A stretch of 33,529 bases of DNA from Funneliformis mosseae (lineage: Eukaryota > Glomeromycota > Glomeromycetes > Glomerales > Glomeraceae): positions 1-33,529 of the forward strand of contig CAJVPP010000400.1 in the NCBI GenBank assembly GCA_910592005.1, read 5' to 3'. Shown here one piece after another: positions 24,602 to 33,098 of this stretch (position 1 is its first letter; each line of letters begins with the position of its first letter). A program made the position numbers and the translations under genes. A model generated the notes under the pieces. That model saw only the letters and a program-made list of their open reading frames with translations. It did not search any database and was not told the origin of the DNA.

Positions 24602-25545
24602 CTATATTATGAGCATGAAATATATCACACCTTTTACAAGGAATGTTTCTTCAATACCTTCGTATAGATCAACCTCAACACGTAGGAGTTTCCTTAATTC
24701 TTTATTATCAAAGCGATTGATCAATGGAATATGATATTTCCTTATCATCATCATCATCAGATCAGTCGATTCAACAGATGATGTTTCCCTTTCTTCCATG
24801 TCATCATCTGATTCCTCGGTAGGTATCCCGTGGACCCTTGTTATATGCCGATTCTGCCCTAGAATAACCTGTAATTTATTTAATAATAATAATATTATTA
24901 TTATTTACTGTTTTACATATATAGGAATGCTTTGCAGTAGAAAGGGTGGTGGAAAATAAAAAATTTTTTATTCTTTCCAAGTAAATGATGCTCAGATTTT
25001 AGAATTTTTGGCAATATATTCCATAAAAAAAAAAAAAAAAAAATCGACTTACATTCCAAGGTTCGGAAAATTTATCTGTTTCCTCCTCTTCCCGCTTCTG
25101 TTGGGGTGGTTTCCCTAAGATGTTCTTCCATCTCGGCTTGTTTTTTCATAAGTTCTTGCAACTATACGTAAAAGAAATGTGCGCATCATCTTAATATTAT
25201 AAAATAAAACCGTAATTTTTTATTTATTTATTTTTTTTTGTCAATGAAAGATCTTACAAAAAGTCCATAATGTCATGTTTCATCAAATAATCATATCCAA
25301 GATCTGGAAAAGATTCCTCATTCTTCATCGTAATCACCAACTTCAATCTTAATATATCTTTCAAAGCAATGGGACTCCAATAATTTAATGATCGTTGCTC
25401 TTTCAAGGCCTTCATATCGGAGTTTATCATCAATATTCATGTTAATAAATCTGATTTTGCTCTTGATCTGTCAATATCGGCTTCAAGTACCTTATCATTG
25501 TGAGCTTAAAGTCTACAAAACCAAGGATAAAAGTTCATGCAAAAG
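24602..25545 (-). pseudogene. topoisomerase II C-gate, coiled-coil and acidic-tail fragment
   Basis: The segment starts with NFYPWFCRL, a stop, then HNDKVLEADIDRSRAKSDL. This fits the family pattern EFYxVRLxxYxKRKxxLLxxLExEL. A frame change leads to LRYEGLERATIIKLLESHCF, and another to FPDLGYDYLMKHDIMDF, compared with the family's YDYLLxMxIWxLT. After an intron (donor GTAAGA at 25257, acceptor TAG before 25161) comes LMKKQAEMEEHLRETT. One extra C in a CCCC run shifts the frame, and it continues REEEETDKFSEPWN. A second GT-AG intron (25052-24869) joins in phase to VILGQNRHITRVHGIPTEE, SDDDMEE and a stop at 24602. The family's coiled coil and xxLDxFxEEW element are recognisable. Multiple frameshifts mark it as non-functional. 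Confidence 0.62.
24911..24990. repeat. fragment of the foldback family seen at 1976-2145
   Basis: ACATATATAGG, then TTTGCAGTAGAAAGG, matches one arm of the element at 1976-2145 (reverse complement of about 2108-2139) with only small differences over about 31 bp. A short A/T palindrome (AAAAAATTTTTTATT) follows. It lies in an intron of the topoisomerase II relic, between 24869 and 25052. Confidence 0.6.
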
Positions 25546-26160
25546 TTGAAAGGTAATATATATTTAATATAACCAAAATTTATTTGTTTCCAAAACTTTT
25601 AAACATTTGTAATTTCCTTTACAATAATAATGCTTTTAGTCTGCTCAAAAAAAGATTAGGAATTAGCTCGTGAAAAACGATTGAAATTATCTGTGTATAT
25701 CAAATATGATTTCATTGTGCATAATAAACATTGTATTTTTGAACATCAGAAGTCAAAAAGATCCTCTTGATAATCTTTTATTTTAATAATTTTGGGAAAT
25801 TTGGCGTTATCTTTGTTATCTTGCATATCTACTTATGTGTCACACCACACACATTGTTTTATTTTCCCATTGTTTGTTCATAATAAAAAGTCTCAAAAAA
25901 AAAAAAAGTCCAAAAAAAAAAAACCAAAAAAAAAAAACTCCCAAAACAAAAAAGAAACAAAACAAAAAAAGAAACTTCAACTTCATCTATTAAAAAACTT
26001 ATTGAAATATTTCACATTTAAATGACAACATATTCGTCAAAATATTAAAAGATGATATACCCTGTATACACTATATACACTCTTATCGAGCCGCTTAAAT
26101 TATTTCCTATAACCTTAAGGTTCAAAGAACACCTATTCTTATAGGCGTGCTCGTCTTGAA
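25546..26160. other. degenerate interior of the topoisomerase II relic
   Basis: No clear domain was recovered. On the minus strand KFPKIIKIKDYQEDLF (about 25800-25750) might be a remnant of the WHD/tower part, but this is weak. Positions 25893-25972 on the plus strand are a run of A-rich AAAAAAG/AAAAAAC repeats that produce a spurious Lys-rich frame. A CCTATAA/TTATAGG inverted repeat surrounds CCTTAAGG at 26106-26145. Confidence 0.4.
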
Positions 26161-26281
26161 TGTCCGGTCGCAGATTTTACGGGGCGACCGGACTCAAAAC
26201 TATAAAGAAACGCGGCCGGGCTCCAGGTGACGTTACGCCTGTGGCGGCCCGGGGTTCCAGGGTGATATTGAACGCTGGCGG
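26161..26281. other. GC-rich hairpin island inside the topoisomerase II relic
   Basis: An abrupt GC-rich block in AT-rich surroundings. GTCCGGTCGC (26162-26171) and GCGACCGGAC (26184-26193) are perfect 10-bp reverse complements with a 12-nt loop. Downstream, CCGGGC and GCCCGG pair around AGG...CCT (26217-26252), giving a second, imperfect stem. The block ends in AACGCTGGCGG. No frame, tRNA fold or rRNA is supported. It may be the end of a mobile element or a small structured repeat. Confidence 0.55.
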
Positions 26282-26613
26282 ATTTAGAATTTTAAATATG
26301 AAATTATTTATGTAGTTTTTCCATTTGTATTGAATATAGTTAGTTACCTTCTTACCGATTTTCGTAGATTTTTTAATTAAATTTTAATATAGTTTTCCTT
26401 TTACCATTTCTTAAATTGATAATTATTTATTGAATCAATATTTTTTTTTAGCTATATTGAATACTTAATAAATATTTCTTGAGTCATCACTTTATGACTT
26501 CCTCGTGATATTTTGAATCTCTGCGCCTTTCATGTTGTTTTCAAGATTGGAAAAACTCCATAATTATCTTGATTTTGCAGTCGTAATTAAAGTACATTTG
26601 TACCGCCAGCGTT
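26271..26613. repeat. inverted pair of AACGCTGGCGG, 343 bp apart
   Basis: AACGCTGGCGG at 26271-26281 recurs as its exact reverse complement at 26603-26613. The DNA between is AT-rich and has no recognisable coding. An 11-bp GC-rich match in this context is unlikely to be chance and could be terminal inverted repeats of a small insertion. No clear target-site duplication was found. Confidence 0.4.
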
Positions 26614-26788
26614 GTTCACATTTTCTAATTTCGTCATACCAGTGATAAATTTATTACTTCTTTGCTATTTAATTCTTTATGAAGTATAAAATTTAAAATC
26701 TACTATAATGTGATCAACGATACCCACCTTTTGAGCACTATTTTCAAGGATCAAATAAAGAATTTATTAACATTAATTAAATATTTAC

Positions 26789-26945
26789 TCTATGATAATG
26801 CGTGTCGCTTTTAATGAAAGATTTTCTTTCGTCTGAGATTCAAGGGTTTGGATTTTCAATCAAATATTTGACGACTATCCAAGTGATTGTTGATATGGTT
26901 CTTTTTAATGCTTAATTGTTCTTGTTGAACTGCCTTGTTACCTCC
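26789..26945 (-). pseudogene. topoisomerase II transducer-domain fragment
   Basis: Minus-strand frames read SIKKNH, then after a one-base frame change WIVVKYLIENPNP, a TGA, and ISDERKSFIKSD. This corresponds to the family's VKNHLWIFVNCLIENPxFDSQTKE region at the end of the ATPase/transducer module. It lies between the ATPase and C-gate remnants in the expected order and on the same strand. A possible GTAAAT donor follows at 26788. Confidence 0.72.
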
Positions 26946-27100
26946 TTTAAAAGTACATGTGCTGTAATAAATGAAAAACACTGGAGTTATAAGATTTTTC
27001 GAATAATCATTGAATGCAAGATCAAGTAACGAAAAAAAAAAAAAAAAAAAAAAGAAGTAATCGTGGAATTGATATCCAAAAGAAGGATAGGACCAGCGTA

Positions 27101-27188
27101 TGGGAAATTTGCTATTAAAATCACGTTACGGATCATATGATTTACTATTCGATTTTAATAGCAATGTTGGAAGGACCACAATTTCCCA
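27101..27188. repeat. nested inverted repeats in an intron of the relic
   Basis: TGGGAAATT (27101-27109) pairs with AATTTCCCA (27180-27188). Inside it, GCTATTAAAATC (27111-27122) pairs exactly with GATTTTAATAGC (27151-27162). An AGGACCA direct repeat also occurs near 27089 and 27171. This may be a small foldback insertion just past the GTGAGT donor at 27235. Confidence 0.5.
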
Positions 27189-27235
27189 TCGTTCATTAAT
27201 ACATTCACATCCGACCGAAGATTGAACTTACTCAC

Positions 27236-27682
27236 GTTATCATCATAATTTGAAGATGTTAACATTTTCTTCATTGGGCACTTCAAAAGGTATTATTCAT
27301 TTTCCATATTTATAATGGAAATTTGCGCTTCTCTTTGTCAATATTAACTTTGATAGGGTCTCGAATCTGATATTAACAAAAATTAAAATAATCATTACAA
27401 CTTAATGACTAAAATAACACAAACTTATACCTTGTTGTCAGCAGCGTTTACCAATACTTCATCCACTATTTTATATAATTCTGGTACGGAGATAACGTCT
27501 TTATAAGAAAAAACGATGTATGAGATATACGAATTAACATAATTGTAAGGCGAAGTTATTAAAAACTTTGAATAAAATTTACCTGTAAACAAAGCCTTTT
27601 ACATTTCAGAATTTTAAACCTACATCTTATCTTTTGAAGGTTCAATGGATCCGTATAAGTCGGGTTGAGATACAAAAATTTG
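27236..27682 (-). pseudogene. topoisomerase II ATPase (GHKL) fragment, three exon remnants
   Basis: Exon remnant A (27682-27583) reads QPDLYGSIEPSKDKM, then stops at codons where the family has Trp and Tyr (MWVYNSE). It matches the N-terminal RPDTYIGSIE region. Exon B (27498-27431) is intact and reads VPELYKIVDEVLVNAADNK, the Bergerat-fold motif (ExxxNAxDN) that holds ATP and Mg2+. Exon C (27366-27236) begins IRDPIKVNIDKEK, then contains a TAA, then NN, a frameshift, EVPNEENV, and LTSSNYDDN. Compared with the family it lacks about nine residues around VPELIFGH. Introns lie at 27582-27499 (GTAAAT...AAAG) and 27430-27367 (GTATAA...TCAG), and a GTGAGT donor follows at 27235. The phases agree across both introns. 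Only the identity of the family is claimed; the gene is inactive as written. Confidence 0.9.
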
Positions 27683-28311
27683 TCACGTGAGAGTAAATTC
27701 GCGTGAGATCATTCTCGTGTTGCGTGATGCGTGATGCAAAAATGATTTAAAATCAATTAAAATTCTCCAAATGACGGTAATTTCAAAAAGGCTCCGAAAG
27801 GAACCTTTTGCCCGTCACAATTGACCACTTACCTTCTCACAACTGTCAAACAAAGACAGGCACTATCTCACTAAATCACAAAGCTGTTCTCACAGTTAAG
27901 TTCTATTTAAAGACAACATGAAATAAAGCAGAAATGGAGAAAAGTTATGCCATCAAAGGTTTTTATCGCTGAAGAGACAATAAATATGAATGAATAGAAA
28001 TAATCTGGAATCATAGAAAAGAAAAAAGGAGAATGATAAACTAATTGTGTTTAGGAGAACACTAATCTTAATTAGGAATTTACAAGGTAGCCAGTTCAAA
28101 GATTTTTATTGATGGTAGGTGATGCTATAATTATGATGGTAATTAATCCTTATATAATCATGCTTAAATTAAATTAAAATTTTAATTTTTAATTCGGATT
28201 TCAGTTTTGCGCAATTTCCATCATTGGGATTTTTCTTTTCATACAAAGTTTAATTTGTGTAAAGCAAAAAGGTACTCATTTAAAAATATTATTACGCGAG
28301 GTAAAAAATGT
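27683..28311. other. intergenic DNA between the topoisomerase relic and the hydrolase gene
   Basis: No gene seen. A TCACGTGA palindrome occurs at 27683-27690, directly at the 5' end of the relic. GTTGCGTGATGCGTGATGC is a short direct repeat at about 27719-27737. The rest is ordinary AT-rich sequence. Confidence 0.5.
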
Positions 28312-28317
28312 TTTATT
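28312..28317 (-). terminator. AATAAA polyadenylation-type hexamer
   Basis: The minus strand has AATAAA about 16 nt after the stop codon of the hydrolase gene at 28333-29400. Its position is very close to the stop, so a later signal may be used instead. Confidence 0.3.
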
Positions 28318-28332
28318 GATTAATAAATTACA

Positions 28333-29400
28333 TTATGACGTGATCAACCAATCAATAACATCATTCCAAACTTCAAAATAAAGATAATGACCTTTTTCTT
28401 CAACAAAACTAGCTTCACAACCAGGAATCTGTTCAGCAATATATTTACCCATAGAAACCGTTGTTCTGCAATCTTCTTCGCCATGCCAAATTTTACATTT
28501 TACACCATCACAAATTTCATTCAGTTGAAACCCCCAATCTTTTCCCCATAAAGAATATTCATAACATTCAGTTTCAATTTGACCTCTAGAATACATCTCT
28601 AATGAACTTTCAATAAACATTTCTTCAACCCCTTCAATATTTTCAACACATTTTAAATCTGATGGGGGCCCGGTGCTAAGACCATTTCTACTTGCTTTAA
28701 CTGGATCTTTTATATCGGTATATGATTCCATTCTTGCTATCGCTGATAATAATCCAATTCCATTCTTTGTTAACCACCAAGCAAGCTTTAATGTCCAAGG
28801 CATGTTAACAGTCAGATTAGGTGCATTATAAGGTGCAATTGAACTAATAATAGCCGCTTTTGTAATTAAAGGTTTATTAGAGTTAAAAGAAGGTTTTCCT
28901 ATAGCATAAGCAGCGGCAAGACCGTATGGACCACCAGCAGAGTATGCTATTAAAGAACAATTCGTAATATGTTTTTGAACACAGAATTCACTAATATCTT
29001 GAGCAAAATCCAAAAATGATCCCTTAATAAAAGTAGATAAACCAATGCCTGGTCTCTCTAATACATATAATATAATCTGTAAAGTATTATTATCAGATAA
29101 TGATTCATTTGATTTATCATTATGAGAAGAGAGATTATTTGGTAAAGAAGCGAGAACTTGTGGGTGACAAAAGAATCTTGAACTGGGCAAACCAGGAATT
29201 AATAATATAACTTGTTCCTTATTGAAATCATTTGCAATTGGATGTGAAGTTTTATGTTGAAATTTGTACTCTTTAAATCCTAATAACCGACCATCTTTGA
29301 GTGTTATAGTTTCTCCTTCAGATTTCGGAAAATTTGAAATTTTTAAATGAGGATATTCCGGTAATTTTGTTGTAGATTGTTTAGAATTAAATACTCCCAT
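28333..29400 (-). CDS. alpha/beta hydrolase, single exon, 355 residues
   Basis: An intact alpha/beta-hydrolase-fold protein of the large serine hydrolase superfamily; substrate unknown. Landmarks in order: LLIPGLPSS (66-74), the oxyanion-hole position of the family's HG motif; ERPGIGLS (115-122), like the usual DRPGxGxS turn; the nucleophile elbow AYSAGG with Ser154; WHGEEDCR with probable acid Asp310; and EKGH with His338. All three catalytic residues are present and the length is typical. The N-terminus MGVFNSK fits an N-myristoylation signal (Gly2, Ser6, Lys7), so the enzyme may be membrane-anchored. There is no cleavable signal peptide. A Ser/Asn-rich loop (91-106) precedes strand 5. The ATG at 29400 is favoured because it gives this motif. 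The gene is divergent from the hydrolase at 29692, with 291 bp between start codons. Confidence 0.93.
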   Translation of the reverse strand: MGVFNSKQSTTKLPEYPHLKISNFPKSEGETITLKDGRLLGFKEYKFQHKTSHPIANDFNKEQVILLIPGLPSSRFFCHPQVLASLPNNLSSHNDKSNESLSDNNTLQIILYVLERPGIGLSTFIKGSFLDFAQDISEFCVQKHITNCSLIAYSAGGPYGLAAAYAIGKPSFNSNKPLITKAAIISSIAPYNAPNLTVNMPWTLKLAWWLTKNGIGLLSAIARMESYTDIKDPVKASRNGLSTGPPSDLKCVENIEGVEEMFIESSLEMYSRGQIETECYEYSLWGKDWGFQLNEICDGVKCKIWHGEEDCRTTVSMGKYIAEQIPGCEASFVEEKGHYLYFEVWNDVIDWLITS

Positions 29401-29573
29401 TTTTAAGGAGGAATGTGGTCATGTCTCGAAACAAACTTAAATATATTTAGGATTGCCTACCGGGTAGAAACGGTGAAATAAATCTCCGTTTGGTCCAGAT
29501 TGACATTTTGTTCGTGTAACGAGTCTCATAGATCAACCGTGTTAGTGATAAAAAGGTAATAAAAGGTAAATGT

Positions 29574-29612
<39 letters not shown>

Positions 29613-29691
29613 TATATATTAATTTGAGTTGATTGTTCAGAAATTCTCTATAAATAAATCGCCATCTCAACTTTTTTCTTTGTTATAAAAC
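29401..29691. promoter_or_regulatory. shared divergent promoter region with T34 tract
   Basis: A 291-bp spacer between two oppositely transcribed hydrolase genes. It contains a 34-nt T run (29576-29609) followed by a TATATATATA stretch, and CTATAAATA at 29648-29656, about 40 nt before the plus-strand ATG, a good TATA candidate. On the minus side, CTAAATATATTTAAG (about 29436-29450) is a weaker TATA candidate. CTACCGGGTAG (29457-29467) is an 11-bp palindrome that could be a factor site. Long dA:dT tracts are known to disfavour nucleosomes, so the two genes may share an open promoter. Confidence 0.55.
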
Positions 29692-30593
29692 ATGACGACG
29701 CGTCAAGAGATCTTTCTTCCTTCTATACATGATGGTATTCAATTAGAAGCGAGATTATCTTATCGTAAAATCAAAGATGTACCAGAACAAGAAGTTAAAG
29801 CTGTTATCATATCACATCCTTATGGTCCATTAGGTTCGTTCTTGTTAATTAATATTTTTTTTCCTCATTTCTTTTATTAATGATTATTTTAAATGTTTGA
29901 ACAGGCGGTAATAATAATAATAATGTAGTTATGACGGTTGAAGATTTCTTTTTTCATAAAGGATATTTGACAGTTGCGTTCAATTTTAGAGGAAGTGGAA
30001 CGTCTAAAGGGAGAACAAGTTGGTCAGGGGAACCAGAATGTGATGATTTCAGAACGATATTAAAGTTTTTGGAAAATCCCGTTAAAATAAATGGCGTGGA
30101 AATTCCAAAGATATCCCATATCATAATCATTGTAAGTCAACAAATATATATTTATATTTGGGTATTTTTTCTTCAGATTTTTTTTTAAATGTTCTCTTTT
30201 CAATCGATATAGGGATATAGTTATGGATCTTTAATAGCTTCATCGTTAGCATCATCCCAAACGCAGTATACATTCACAATATCCTATATTTTAATATCTT
30301 TACCATTATCTGTAATGTGGTTTCTAACATTTTTTCATTCATCAGTTTATTCAGCACATTTAAAAAATTTACTTTCGTCCGTTTCTACAAAAGTATTATT
30401 TATATTTGGGGATAGTGATCAGTTTACAAGAGCGAGCAAATATAAACAATGGATCAAGGATAATAATGTATTGGAAAATGAAAGGTGGACCGTTGCGAAG
30501 TTGAAAAATGTGGATCATTTTTTTGTTTATCAACAGATGGAAGATGCTTTGATTGACGTTATTAAGAAATGGGTCGATGAAAATATTAAATAA
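29692..30593 (+). CDS. alpha/beta hydrolase (COG2945-like), three exons, 249 residues
   Basis: Exons are 29692-29833, 29905-30131 and 30213-30593. Both introns are GT-AG (GTTCGT...ACAG and GTAAGT...ATAG), the phases agree, and the product is 249 residues. Landmarks: SHPYGPLGGN (41-50), like the HPxPxxGGxxxN signature; FNFRGSGTSKG; the nucleophile elbow GYSYG with Ser126, right after intron 2; FGDSDQF with Asp190 or Asp192; and NVDHFF with His225. The fold and triad are complete. It resembles the compact alpha/beta superfamily hydrolases of COG2945, for which no physiological substrate can be deduced here. The first intron falls inside the HPYGPLGG motif. The ATG lies about 40 nt after a TATA-like CTATAAATA. 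Many of its introns and codons are AT-rich like the genome, with no sign of recent transfer. Confidence 0.9.
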
Positions 30594-31030
30594 ATTTCAA
30601 GGTCGAAATTAAGAAGAATTAACTTGAGAAGTGTTAATTCGCGAATTGTAATATTTTTAATCTCTCATAGCATTGTAAATCTATTATTGTGGAATATCAT
30701 AGTTTCTTTGTACTCAACATCGATTTAATAACTATAATACAGTATGTGGAAAAAGAACGGTGGTTGATAACACGATCCCATTTTTAGTAATAAAATTCTT
30801 GCAAAACATGATATGATTTAGATCATCATTTGGATTTGCAATATATTTACATAAAAAGATATACTTATAATATTTGTAAACAAAATAAAAATATTTTCAT
30901 TTTATGAAAAACCTTTTTATATTATTACTTTTTATTATATTAATCTTTATATTTATCAATAATTAAAAGGTTTTCAAAAATCTAATTTTAATTAAATCTT
31001 AAATTCTTCTATATTTATATAATCAATTAA
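30594..31030. other. 3' flank of the hydrolase gene grading into AT-rich repeat DNA
   Basis: An AATAAA hexamer lies at about 30789-30794, some 200 nt after the stop. The sequence becomes very AT-rich beyond about 30880, with no open frame or recognisable element before 31031. Confidence 0.5.
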
Positions 31031-31210
31031 TATATATTTTATATAAAAAGATTGCTAGTAAAATCAGATTCTTGAAACTTTTTAACAAAATTTCAATTTT
31101 TATTACATTTAGATTTTGATATTATTAGATTAAAATGCAATAAAATCTTAATTTTAATCAAAATTTTTAAAATCTAACTTTTTTAGCAATTTTTCTATAT
31201 AATATATAAA
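31031..31210. mobile_element. 180-bp foldback (MITE-like) element
   Basis: Arms 31031-31070 and 31171-31210 are imperfect reverse complements (TATATTTTATATAAAAAGATTG against the complement of CAATTTTTCTATATAATATA). The pairing continues inward almost to the centre (TTTCAATTTTTATTACATTTAGA against TAATCTTAATTTT... regions). No coding. It resembles a foldback MITE; target duplications cannot be judged in such AT-rich flanks. Confidence 0.6.
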
Positions 31211-31442
31211 TACATTTTAATATTAAATTTATAAATTTATAAAAGTTTTTATTTTATAAATTTTTAATATTATATTATTAATAAATTATTAATTATTTTA
31301 AAATTTTTTATATAAAAAAGATACTGTATATATTAAAATTTATTTTATATAATAATTTTTATTATTATAAAAAAAATTAATAAAAAAATAATAATTTATT
31401 TTAAAAACTATTAAGAATACCTTTATTATATAATTAAAAATA
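31211..31442. other. AT-only filler between elements
   Basis: Almost pure A/T with no G/C landmark, gene or clear repeat boundary. Confidence 0.6.
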
Positions 31443-32166
31443 TACAATCAGAACTCAATATAGTGATCTATAATAAACTGATTTTGGTTCATAATGAACT
31501 TTATTCTTAAACCAAAATCACTTATAATAAAATTTATAGCAATTTTATTATAAATTTCACAATATTACATATACTGATCTGATTGTAAACCAGCTATAAT
31601 TATATATTTGCAATAAACTGATAATGATTTTTTTCTTATTATACCAATGATTGTTATAAAAAAATGGATTTTTTTCTTAATTTAACAATTGATCATCATT
31701 ATTATAAAATTTCACTTTAATATATCAAAATTATACTAATATAGTAAATATCAAATGTTAAATAAATTAATATAAATATAAATTGGAAGATTTTATTCTT
31801 CTATTGATTATATTTTACCATGTCTTCTGAAATAAAAATAATACATTATTTATAAGATAAAGCAAAAATTTTGTTTTAAAAAAATAAACTTTAATTTAAT
31901 TATATAAATGAATTTATTAATTTCGATTAGATTTTTTTTGTTTCTAAATTTTACAAATAGGAAATAGTATAGTATACAATATGCAAATAATAAATAATAA
32001 ACAAATAATAACTAGATTGTATTTATTGCAAAATTTTGATATAATGAACTTTTATTTTTTTATTATTTAAATTAATATATCAAGAAAAACTTGTTATTCT
32101 GAATCCTCATTATAATAAATCAAAATTATCAAACCAAAAAGTTCATTATATCGAGTTCTAACTATA
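31443..32166. mobile_element. 720-bp non-autonomous TIR element with TA flanks
   Basis: The left end (31445 onward) contains AGAACTCAATATAGTGA. The right end, read in reverse complement from 32164, contains AGAACTCGATATAATGA. Both are preceded by TA (31443-31444 and 32165-32166), the target duplication of the Tc1/mariner superfamily. An internal perfect inverted repeat, GATTTTGGTT/AACCAAAATC, lies at about 31480-31520. No transposase remnant is visible, so it would depend on another element. The TIR style resembles pogo/Tigger-type elements, which is inference. Confidence 0.68.
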
Positions 32167-32495
32167 TAATTATATTTAAAAATAAGTATTTATAATTAGA
32201 AAATAGAAATTATTCAGTTTAAAGTGTAATTTTAATAATAATATACTATATTCCTCTAAAAATAAGCAACCTTTTTTTTATTATAAGGTTGTTTATTTTC
32301 AGGTATTTTTAGATATTTTATAATAATTAATATATATGGTTTATAAAATTCATTTTCGAAAAATTTCAAATTTGATCTTATGACTGTTGGTCACCTGTTT
32401 ATCACGTTTGATCAGCTATTGTCACGTAAAAATGTGAATAGAACTGCATTAAATATTCTATTCCAATTCATTTATATGCTTGTAAAAAGAAAAAA

Positions 32496-32675
32496 ATGCT
32501 GCAACTTATAAGAAAAAGGATTTTTAAGCGCACTTCATATTCTATTAAACAAAAAATACAGGTAGTTACCTACATGAAAAAATACGGACAAATTAAGGCT
32601 ACAGAATACTTAATGCTTGTATACAATTCTTTTAGAGGCCATTTAGAAGAATCAATTAAAAGAAAATTTTTATGA
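32496..32675 (+). pseudogene. N-terminal HTH remnant of a pogo-type transposase
   Basis: A 59-codon frame contains KRTSYSIKQKIQVVTYMKKYG followed by QIKATEYLML. This matches the general plan of the psq/CENP-B-type N-terminal helix-turn-helix ([KR]xxYTxxxKLxVVxYAxxxGxxxAAxxF) that binds the TIRs. It lies 250 bp inside the left end of the element. A TGA ends the frame at 32673-32675. A full transposase would have about 400 or more residues, so the rest is deleted or decayed. Confidence 0.6.
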
Positions 32676-32879
32676 GTATGACTTTGATCTTATAGTAATC
32701 TCATGTAAGTTGACTAATATTTACTAATCATTTAACGTTGTGATAAATAAACTATTTAAAAATTATCTCCATATGAAATGGCATACTTGAATGACTCATG
32801 TAGTGCAGGAGAAATAGCTGTAGGAAACCTTCATTATACTAAGTTTAATGATGTGTGTTTATAGGTTAAAAATTTTTAG

Positions 32880-33098
32880 GAAAGAATTTCTGACGAAATT
32901 ATTATAGGATCTTTTAAGATATGTGAACTATCAATTGACTTAAATGAACCAGATTCTGATTTAGAGATTATTAATAAAGATGACATTGATACCAATGATG
33001 ATGATAAAAATAGTAATAATAATGATAATAGCGATTGTGATGATGATGATGCAAGTAATATTGATAATGACAATGATAATGTTAGCAATTGTGTTTAA
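32880..33098 (+). pseudogene. C-terminal remnant of a pogo-type transposase
   Basis: After a TAG at 32877 the frame reads ERISDEIIIGSFKICELS, then a long Asp/Asn-rich tail to a TAA at 33096. This corresponds to the family's C-terminal AWxxIxxExIxxSFxxCGIS element followed by an acidic tail; the TAG falls at or near the family's conserved Trp. The complementary strand gives a Ser/Leu-rich frame (32876-33088) that is only a shadow of the Asp-rich tail. Confidence 0.62.

Larger units (their letters stand above)
24602..27682 (-). pseudogene. decayed DNA topoisomerase II gene
   Basis: Read on the minus strand, pieces of a eukaryotic type II topoisomerase occur in the correct order. The ATPase part is at 27682-27236, the transducer part at about 26945-26789, and the C-gate with coiled coil and an acidic tail at about 25545-24602. 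Topoisomerase II is a homodimeric ATP-driven enzyme that passes one duplex through another. The full protein normally exceeds 1,100 residues, and this locus of about 3.1 kb is too short for it. I found no TOPRIM (EGDSA, DxDxD) or catalytic Tyr region; the GC-rich hairpin island lies where they would be expected. Conserved Trp and Tyr positions are replaced by stops and several frameshifts are present, while GT-AG introns are still recognisable. It therefore descends from an intron-containing gene copy and is not a processed retrocopy. The ATPase assignment is near certain, the C-gate assignment moderate. Confidence 0.8.

Noticed and set aside
25792..26025. Lys-rich plus-strand open frame
   Set aside because: Produced by A-rich repeats and lies antisense to the topoisomerase II relic.
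32876..33088. Ser/Leu-rich minus-strand open frame
   Set aside because: Shadow of the Asp/Asn-rich tail of the pogo-type transposase remnant on the plus strand.
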